A stretch of 5,927 nt of DNA from Gemmatimonadota bacterium (GTDB taxonomy: Bacteria > Gemmatimonadota > Gemmatimonadetes > Longimicrobiales > UBA6960). Both the position numbers and the translations under genes were made by a program. Location: assembly GCA_022564535.1 (NCBI GenBank), contig JADFLD010000148.1, positions 1 through 5,927 on the forward strand, in the 5' to 3' direction. This document shows, piece after piece, positions 1 through 4,328 of the stretch (positions are counted from its first letter, which is position 1; each line of letters opens with the position of its first letter). The notes beneath the pieces are model-generated. The model had not been told where the DNA came from, did no database searches, and saw nothing but the letters and a program-made list of their open reading frames with translations.

Positions 1-996
1 AGCGGCTTCACGAGCGTATACGACGCGGGGAATCTTCCGGACTACATTTTCGGCCTGCGCGCACGCGAGCGAGGCGGCGAGATCACGGCCCCCCGGATCT
101 TTGCCACCGGGGGCGTGGTCACCGCGCCGGGCGGCCACGGTGGGGGCCGGGGCGCGACGCTCGTCGACAGCTGGCCGGAGGCGATCGAGGCCCTCGACGC
201 GCATCTCGCGCGCGAACCCGACATGGTCAAGCTGACGTTCGACGAGCACGGTTGGGGCACCCGCCCGCTCATCCCGTTGCTCGATCCCGATCTCATGAGC
301 AGGGTCGGTACGTACTTCAATGAGCACGGCGTGCGGACTACCGTCCACATCTCGCACGAGTTCAGGGCGCGACAGGCGATCGTAGCCGGAATCAACACGC
401 TGGCGCATCCGATCATTCAGGGCCCCGTGAGCGAGGAGTTCGTGAAGCTCATGGCCGCCACCGGCACGCCAATGGTCTCGACGTTGACCATCGGCGAGGG
501 CTATAGCCGATTGGTGGAGCATCCCGAGTTCCTCGACACACCGCTCTACCAGGCCGTCTATGAGGAGGAGCTACTGCAGAGGCTTCGCACGACCGTCCGG
601 GATTCCTACGCCGCGCGCACCTGGACGACGTGGATGAAGGTGATGACCCCGGTGGCGCAGGAGAATCTCAGGCTCATCGTCGAGGCGGGGGGGGTGATCG
701 TGCTCGGCTCGGACCAGTCGAGCGGTCCGGCCTCGCATCGTGAGTTGGAGCTGATGGTCGAGGGAGGGATTCCCGCGCTCGAGGCGATCCGCATCGGTAC
801 GCTCAATGCGGCTGTATTCCTCGGCAAAGAGCGGGACTTCGGCTCCGTGGAGGAAGGAAAGCTCGCCGACCTGGTGCTCTTGAATGCGGACCCCATCGCC
901 GACATCAGGAACGCGCAGGACATCGACATGGTGATCAAGGGAGGGCAGGTGATCGACAGAGAGCGGCTGGACCTTCCGGTGAATCGCGTACGATGA
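1..996 (+). CDS. Metal-dependent amidohydrolase, imidazolonepropionase-like/Xaa-Pro dipeptidase type (5' end missing)
   Basis: The frame is open from base 1 to a TGA at 994-996, giving 331 visible residues; a GTG at 115 is internal, because recognisable family sequence (SGFTSVYDAGN, then PRIFATGG) precedes it. The N-terminal HxH metal motif and any signal peptide lie outside the window. Visible active-site elements, numbered from the first visible codon, are Lys77 in MVKLTF (the usual carbamylated bridging lysine), His116 in VHISH, His136 in LAHP and Asp238 in LGSD. The C-terminus is the standard superfamily ending: NAAVFLG, GSVEEGKLADLVLLNADP and a final VIKGGQVIDR strand. Family members are TIM-barrel hydrolases that use one or two metals to cleave amide bonds, often in dipeptides or cyclic amides; the substrate cannot be read from sequence. 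It overlaps the next gene by ATGA, implying one operon. The family is secure, the substrate unknown. Confidence 0.93.
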   Translation, partial: SGFTSVYDAGNLPDYIFGLRARERGGEITAPRIFATGGVVTAPGGHGGGRGATLVDSWPEAIEALDAHLAREPDMVKLTFDEHGWGTRPLIPLLDPDLMSRVGTYFNEHGVRTTVHISHEFRARQAIVAGINTLAHPIIQGPVSEEFVKLMAATGTPMVSTLTIGEGYSRLVEHPEFLDTPLYQAVYEEELLQRLRTTVRDSYAARTWTTWMKVMTPVAQENLRLIVEAGGVIVLGSDQSSGPASHRELELMVEGGIPALEAIRIGTLNAAVFLGKERDFGSVEEGKLADLVLLNADPIADIRNAQDIDMVIKGGQVIDRERLDLPVNRVR

Positions 997-2609
997 GCGC
1001 GACAGACACGACCATCGCGCTGCGTTGGCGGCGACGCTGCCTGGGGAGTCTCGTCGCGGTTTGCGTCCTGTGGGCGTTGCCAATGTCGGCCCGATCGCAG
1101 GAGCACACCGTCGTGCTACGTACGTCGCGCATTCTCGACGGGCGCGGTGGCGTGCTCGAGGATCGTGACATCGTGATCCGTGGAGGTGAGATCGCCGAGA
1201 TCGTGGGAGCGGGGCAGGGCCACGGCGATCGCATCATCGACCTGACGGGTTACACGGTCCTTCCAGGCCTGATCGACACGCACGTACACATCGGCTGGCA
1301 CTTCGGTCCTGACGGGCGACTGGCCCGCCGTACAGGGGTGGGGGACCGTGTGATGTACGCGGCAGAGAACGCGCAAAGGATGCTGCACGCCGGGATTACG
1401 ACCGTACAGTCCCTGGGAGGAGCCGAGGACGGTCCACTCGCTCGAGCGTTCGAGCGGGGCGTGCTCGAGGGACCGCGTGTGATCACGTCGTTGGGGTCGA
1501 TCTCCGCTTCCACCGGCGGACCCGCCGAACTCCGCGCCGCGGTACGAGACTTCGCCGAGCGCGGGGCCGGTGTGATCAAGATCTTCGGTTCGGAGAGCAT
1601 CCGGACCGGGGGCGCCCCGACCATGAGCCAAGATCAGCTCGACGCTGCGTGTGGAGAGGCCGCGGACTTGGGTCTCCGGGCGGTGGTCCACGCGCACGGG
1701 CCCGAGAGCGCACGGCGATCGACCCTGGCAGGTTGCACGACGATCGAGCACGGAGCGCTACTCGACCGGACGACTCTGGAGCTCATGGCCGAGCATGGCA
1801 CGTTCTACGATCCGAACATCCATCTGATCTTTCAGAACTACTTCGACAACGAAGATCGATACCTAGGGATCGGCGGCTACACGGCCGAGGGCTTCGAGCA
1901 GATGCGCGCGGCGGTGCCTCGTGCGCTCGACGCGTTTCGCACGGCGCTCACCGTCCCTGATCTCAAGATCGTGTTCGGGACGGACGCGGTCGCCGGCGCG
2001 CACGGCCGTAACGTGGAGGAGTTGGTCTACCGGGTACGGACGGGTGGGCAGTCCGCTTCCGATGCGATCGTATCGGCGACGTCGCGGGCGGCGGAATCCC
2101 TCGGCATGGCCGACGAGATCGGGACGATCCGGGCTGGCTGGGCCGCCGACATCATCGCCGTGGAAGGTGATCCAACCCGAGACATCGAGGCGCTGCGGCG
2201 GGTGCGCTGGGTGATGGTGGGAGGACGTCCGGTGTGGGAGGACGTCGCGCAAGGTGAGGCGGTGGGCGTCCAGGTACCGCCTACGGGAACGGTTCTGGTC
2301 GCCAACATGGACGACGATTCGGTGTGGCTCCTGGATCTCGCGACAGGCGAGCGCCGGGCGATGGTCTCGACGCATATCGCACCCCACGAGATCGCCGTCT
2401 CGAGTGATGGCTCGGTGGCCGCGATCACGAACTACGGAGACCGACGCATCGCCAGCGGCTCCGTGAGCCGCATGGACCCCTTCGGCGACGAGGCCGACCA
2501 GGGTGTGGCCGGCGAGCACGAGGACGGAGGGTGTCGCGGCCACGCCCGACGGCCGGGAGGTCTGGACCGGGAGCATGGACGGGGGCGTTGTCGTCGGCGT
2601 CGACGGTGA
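993..2609 (+). CDS. Exported amidohydrolase fused to the start of a YVTN-type beta-propeller (frame breaks near the 3' end)
   Basis: The ATG at 993 overlaps the preceding stop as ATGA; a GGTGA at 978-982 could serve as ribosome site. Residues 1-35 look like a Sec signal peptide: RWRRR, a hydrophobic core, then SARS before Gln36. Residues about 40-420 form a complete amidohydrolase: His97 and His99 in DTHVHIG, Lys196 in VIKIFG (bridging lysine), His233 in VVHAHG, His253 in TIEHG and Asp331 in FGTDAV. All expected metal ligands are present, so this domain should be active, probably in the periplasm on a dipeptide-like or amide substrate (family inference). From about residue 431 the sequence becomes propeller-like (TVLVANMDDDSVWLLDLATG, then PHEIAVSSDG). 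The last stretch, after about codon 495-510, is arginine- and glycine-rich nonsense made by a frame change; the true continuation is in the frame ending at 2973. If repaired, the protein would be about 660 residues. Confidence 0.9.
   Translation: MSATDTTIALRWRRRCLGSLVAVCVLWALPMSARSQEHTVVLRTSRILDGRGGVLEDRDIVIRGGEIAEIVGAGQGHGDRIIDLTGYTVLPGLIDTHVHIGWHFGPDGRLARRTGVGDRVMYAAENAQRMLHAGITTVQSLGGAEDGPLARAFERGVLEGPRVITSLGSISASTGGPAELRAAVRDFAERGAGVIKIFGSESIRTGGAPTMSQDQLDAACGEAADLGLRAVVHAHGPESARRSTLAGCTTIEHGALLDRTTLELMAEHGTFYDPNIHLIFQNYFDNEDRYLGIGGYTAEGFEQMRAAVPRALDAFRTALTVPDLKIVFGTDAVAGAHGRNVEELVYRVRTGGQSASDAIVSATSRAAESLGMADEIGTIRAGWAADIIAVEGDPTRDIEALRRVRWVMVGGRPVWEDVAQGEAVGVQVPPTGTVLVANMDDDSVWLLDLATGERRAMVSTHIAPHEIAVSSDGSVAAITNYGDRRIASGSVSRMDPFGDEADQGVAGEHEDGGCRGHARRPGGLDREHGRGRCRRRRR
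2475..2525 (+). other. Inferred frameshift interval in the propeller domain
   Basis: Upstream of this interval propeller sequence reads in the frame of the ATG at 993 (up to SGSVSRMD); downstream it reads in the frame one base later (from about RTEGVAATPDG). Two break points fit. One is the CCCC run at 2477-2480, where removing one C gives DPSATRPTRVW. The other is around 2512-2523 (GAGCACGAGGACGGAG), where removing one base gives GEHRTEGV. The upstream frame keeps G-starting codons until about 2520, which slightly favours the later site. The nature of the break (mutation, base-calling error or imprecise deletion) cannot be decided here. Confidence 0.7.
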
Positions 2610-2973
2610 GACGGGCGAAATCGTCGCGCGGGTCGAGGGCTTTCAGGTTCCGTACAGGCTCGCCGTGACGCCGGATGGGGCCACCGTGGTCGTGAGCGAT
2701 CCGGGAGCGGGGAAGCTCGTTCTGATCGACCGAAACCTTGGGGTTATCACCGCCGAGATCGATATCGATGCGGCCGCGAGCCTGGCTGGGCTTGGCGACA
2801 CCGCGTCCCCCGAGGGGTTCGTCCTCTCTCGCGACGGACAGTGGGCCTTCGTGTCGACCAAGGCGCTGAACCGGGTGGCCGTCGTCCACCTGGCGTCACG
2901 GCAGGTGGTCCGGTTCCTCGAGACAGGCGCGGGCCCTGACGGGATCGCCTTCAGCCCGGTCGCTGCTCGCTGA
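2503..2973 (+). pseudogene. Frameshifted C-terminal part of the amidohydrolase-propeller fusion (YVTN-type blades)
   Basis: This frame carries the rest of the propeller begun in the gene at 993. It is open from 2467, after a TGA at 2464-2466. The GTG at 2503 is the first plausible start, but it has no convincing ribosome site and falls inside a blade, so independent translation is unlikely. Blade hallmarks are clear: TEGVAATPDGREVWTGS, then PYRLAVTPDGATVVVSDPG, then SPEGFVLSRDGQWAFVSTK, then a last GPDGIAFSP. These are the (P/T)xG(V/I)AxxPDG turns and the strands ending in DxxTGE or similar found in YVTN/lactonase-type seven-bladed propellers. No signal peptide is present, as expected for an internal fragment. 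It may be a real pseudogene end or a single-base sequencing or assembly error. Propellers fused to periplasmic enzymes usually serve binding or scaffolding; a specific function cannot be assigned. Confidence 0.8.
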
Positions 2974-3079
2974 GTTCTACTGGAAGGCGGAGCGACGGAG
3001 CGAATAGTTGCGGAAAAGAGTACGGTACCTTAGACCACTCACAGTTCAAAGCGAAGTCCACGATCGCCCCCACCCCAGT

Positions 3080-3085
3080 AGGAAG
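3080..3085 (+). promoter_or_regulatory. Ribosome binding site of the DinB-like gene
   Basis: AGGAAG ends six bases before the ATG at 3092, with its AGGA core eight bases from the start. It supports that ATG over the in-frame ATG at 3107 and over longer readings of the frame, which lack a signal peptide at their N-terminus. The 118-base gap from 2974 to 3091 otherwise holds no promoter or terminator that I can support. Confidence 0.6.
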
Positions 3086-3091
3086 CAAACC

Positions 3092-3613
3092 ATGAACAAG
3101 CGTGTCATGATCGCCGCCGTCGCTCTGACTTTGTCGTATCCCTTCGCGTTGGCGGCCCAGACAGGACCGATCGCCGCCTCGCTCAAGGGGCTGCACGACG
3201 TCACGCAAACGAACATCACGGCGACGGCCGAGACGTTGGACGAGGACTTGTACGCGTTTCGCCCGACCGAGGAGGTCCGGTCCATGGGTGAGATCCTCGC
3301 GCATATCGCCGGCGCGCAGTTCATTTTTTGCTCGAGCGCCGCGGCCGAGAGCAACCCGAACAGCGAGAACTTCGAGGAGACACGCACCACGAAGTCTGGA
3401 ATCGTCGAGGCCCTCGAGATGGGCTTCGAGTATTGCGAGGGCGTCTACGCGGGCATGACGGATGCCAAGGGCGCAGGCGAGGCCAGCTTCTTCGGCAACC
3501 CGAACACGCCCTTCGGCATACTCGCGTTCAACTCCGCCCACAACTACGAGCACTACGGCAATCTGGTGACGTACATGCGTCTCAACGGCATCACGCCACC
3601 GTCCTCCCGGTAG
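3092..3613 (+). CDS. Exported DinB-like four-helix metal-binding protein
   Basis: The product is 173 residues. The start is fixed by AGGA eight bases upstream and by a signal peptide that begins there (MNKR, hydrophobic core to FALAA, probable cleavage before Gln23). The mature protein matches the DinB/YfiT-like fold: an N-terminal helix, an ILAHIAGAQ helix with His71, and a C-terminal FNSAHNYEHYGNLVTYMR helix with His150 and His154. These three histidines are the expected metal triad. The ending RLNGITPPSS is typical of the group. DinB-superfamily proteins bind a divalent metal and include thiol-dependent transferases and many members of unknown activity; exported versions are common in Acidobacteriota and Gemmatimonadota (from memory). 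Two cysteines, Cys80 and Cys115, remain in the mature chain. It stands alone between gaps of 118 and 89 bases. Family assignment is good; the reaction is unknown. Confidence 0.88.
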   Translation: MNKRVMIAAVALTLSYPFALAAQTGPIAASLKGLHDVTQTNITATAETLDEDLYAFRPTEEVRSMGEILAHIAGAQFIFCSSAAAESNPNSENFEETRTTKSGIVEALEMGFEYCEGVYAGMTDAKGAGEASFFGNPNTPFGILAFNSAHNYEHYGNLVTYMRLNGITPPSSR

Positions 3614-3632
3614 ACGCTGGCGACTTGCCGAT

Positions 3633-3659
3633 CGGGGGCATTGGGACCAAACTGCCCCG
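3633..3659 (+). terminator. Weak stem-loop after the DinB-like gene
   Basis: CGGGGGCA at 3633-3640 can pair with TGCCCCG at 3653-3659 with one bulged G, and a short inner TTG/CAA pairing is possible. It lies 19 bases after the stop codon and has no T-run behind it, only TTC. It may attenuate or end transcription, or be chance in GC-rich DNA. Confidence 0.25.
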
Positions 3660-3693
3660 TTCAGAATGCGAGCGTAGAAACACCCGCCCAAGT

Positions 3694-3697
3694 GAGG
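3694..3697 (+). promoter_or_regulatory. Ribosome binding site of the small exported protein gene
   Basis: GAGG within GTGAGGTAATC sits five bases before the ATG at 3703. It decides the start: the same frame is open much further upstream (from 3328), but that part overlaps the DinB-like gene out of frame and is arginine-rich shadow sequence. Confidence 0.65.
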
Positions 3698-3702
3698 TAA
3701 TC

Positions 3703-4242
3703 ATGAAGCGCATCATCCTCGTCCTTCTTGCTGTGCTGTCCGTGCCTGCCGGCGCGTACGCGCAGTCGATCGAAAGTATCCTGGCGGCCGCCCCCGGTCG
3801 CGCCCGTGAGGGCGCCGCGGTCATCAAGTGGAACGCCGACTATACGTACGAGACCCTCAAAGAGGGGACGAACCAGCTCGTGTGCTACGATCGGTCTTCA
3901 GAGACCCGTCGGGCGGCTTTCGACGTGCAGTGTACGAACCCAGGCAACCTGGAACGCGTGGCTCAGAACCGCCGCTTCCGGGTGGAGAGCGAGGACAGGC
4001 AGTCGGAGAACGCCCTGATTGCCGCGGCCGAGGCCGACGGCACGCGGGCTGAGGTTCAGTATGGGTCCATCTGGATCGCGATGAGGGGCGAGGACCAGGC
4101 GGGCGCCCGGACCCACACGACGATCGCGGTTCCAGGTGCTACGACAGAGTCCACCGGCCTGCCGGAGAATGGTGGGGGTGGCGGTGCGTATATCATGTCC
4201 GCCGGCACGGGCGGGGCTCACATCATGACCCCAGGCAACTGA
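3703..4242 (+). CDS. Small exported protein of unknown function with C-terminal AHIM motif
   Basis: The product is 179 residues. It starts with a clear Sec signal peptide (MKR, a leucine/valine core, then PAGAYA before Gln21). The mature part has exactly two cysteines, Cys61 in QLVCYDRS and Cys77 in DVQCTNPG, which could form a disulfide in the periplasm. A helical, charged central region follows (about 82-112). The C-terminal third contains VPGATTESTGLPENGG, a run of five glycines and AYIMSAGTGGAHIMTPGN, in which an IM-x-x-G unit occurs twice. I do not assign a characterised family; from memory, uncharacterised secreted proteins of Gemmatimonadota-like bacteria end in a similar TAESTGLP...GT..AHIM pattern, which I cannot verify here. 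No catalytic motif is evident. The gene is 89 bases after the DinB-like gene and a strong hairpin follows five bases after its stop. The coding call is firm; the function is unknown. Confidence 0.85.
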   Translation: MKRIILVLLAVLSVPAGAYAQSIESILAAAPGRAREGAAVIKWNADYTYETLKEGTNQLVCYDRSSETRRAAFDVQCTNPGNLERVAQNRRFRVESEDRQSENALIAAAEADGTRAEVQYGSIWIAMRGEDQAGARTHTTIAVPGATTESTGLPENGGGGGAYIMSAGTGGAHIMTPGN

Positions 4243-4247
4243 GCATG

Positions 4248-4286
4248 CAGTAGGCCCCGTCGCCTCGCGGGCGGTGGGGCCTACTG
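4248..4286 (+). terminator. Strong intergenic hairpin (17-pair stem, 5-nt loop)
   Basis: Left arm 4248-4264 (CAGTAGGCCCCGTCGCC) pairs with right arm 4270-4286 (GGCGGTGGGGCCTACTG) around the loop TCGCG. The outer eleven pairs are perfect Watson-Crick; two G-T pairs follow, then four more Watson-Crick pairs. It begins five bases after the stop of the preceding gene, the position expected of a terminator. There is no T-run after it (GACGGGCC follows), so it could be a non-canonical terminator, an mRNA 3'-end stabiliser, or a structure shielding the next gene. It is a near-symmetric palindrome and would fold on either strand. Confidence 0.65.
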
Positions 4287-4328
4287 GACGGGCCGCAAGC
4301 GAATCAACCGCAACACCGGATCGGCGGG

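Noticed and set aside
2475..2525. Programmed ribosomal frameshift
   Set aside because: No convincing slippery heptamer or downstream structure was seen; mutation, deletion or base error is simpler.
3008..3031. Possible sigma-70 promoter (TTGCGG and TACCTT) before the DinB-like gene
   Set aside because: The spacing is only 12 bases and both elements match poorly.
3625..3653. Possible promoter (TTGCCG, 17 bases, CAAACT) before the small exported protein gene
   Set aside because: Spacing is right but the -10 matches at only three of six positions; not enough to annotate.
2951..3691. Minus-strand open frame of 246 codons over the DinB-like gene
   Set aside because: It is antisense to a gene with signal peptide, ribosome site and metal triad; the antisense product has no motif.
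3328..3702. Upstream extension of the small exported protein gene
   Set aside because: The extension overlaps the DinB-like gene out of frame and is arginine-rich; the ATG at 3703 has a ribosome site and a signal peptide.
4171..4188. G-rich stretch that might form a quadruplex
   Set aside because: Most G-tracts have only two Gs and the stretch is explained by the five-glycine run it encodes.
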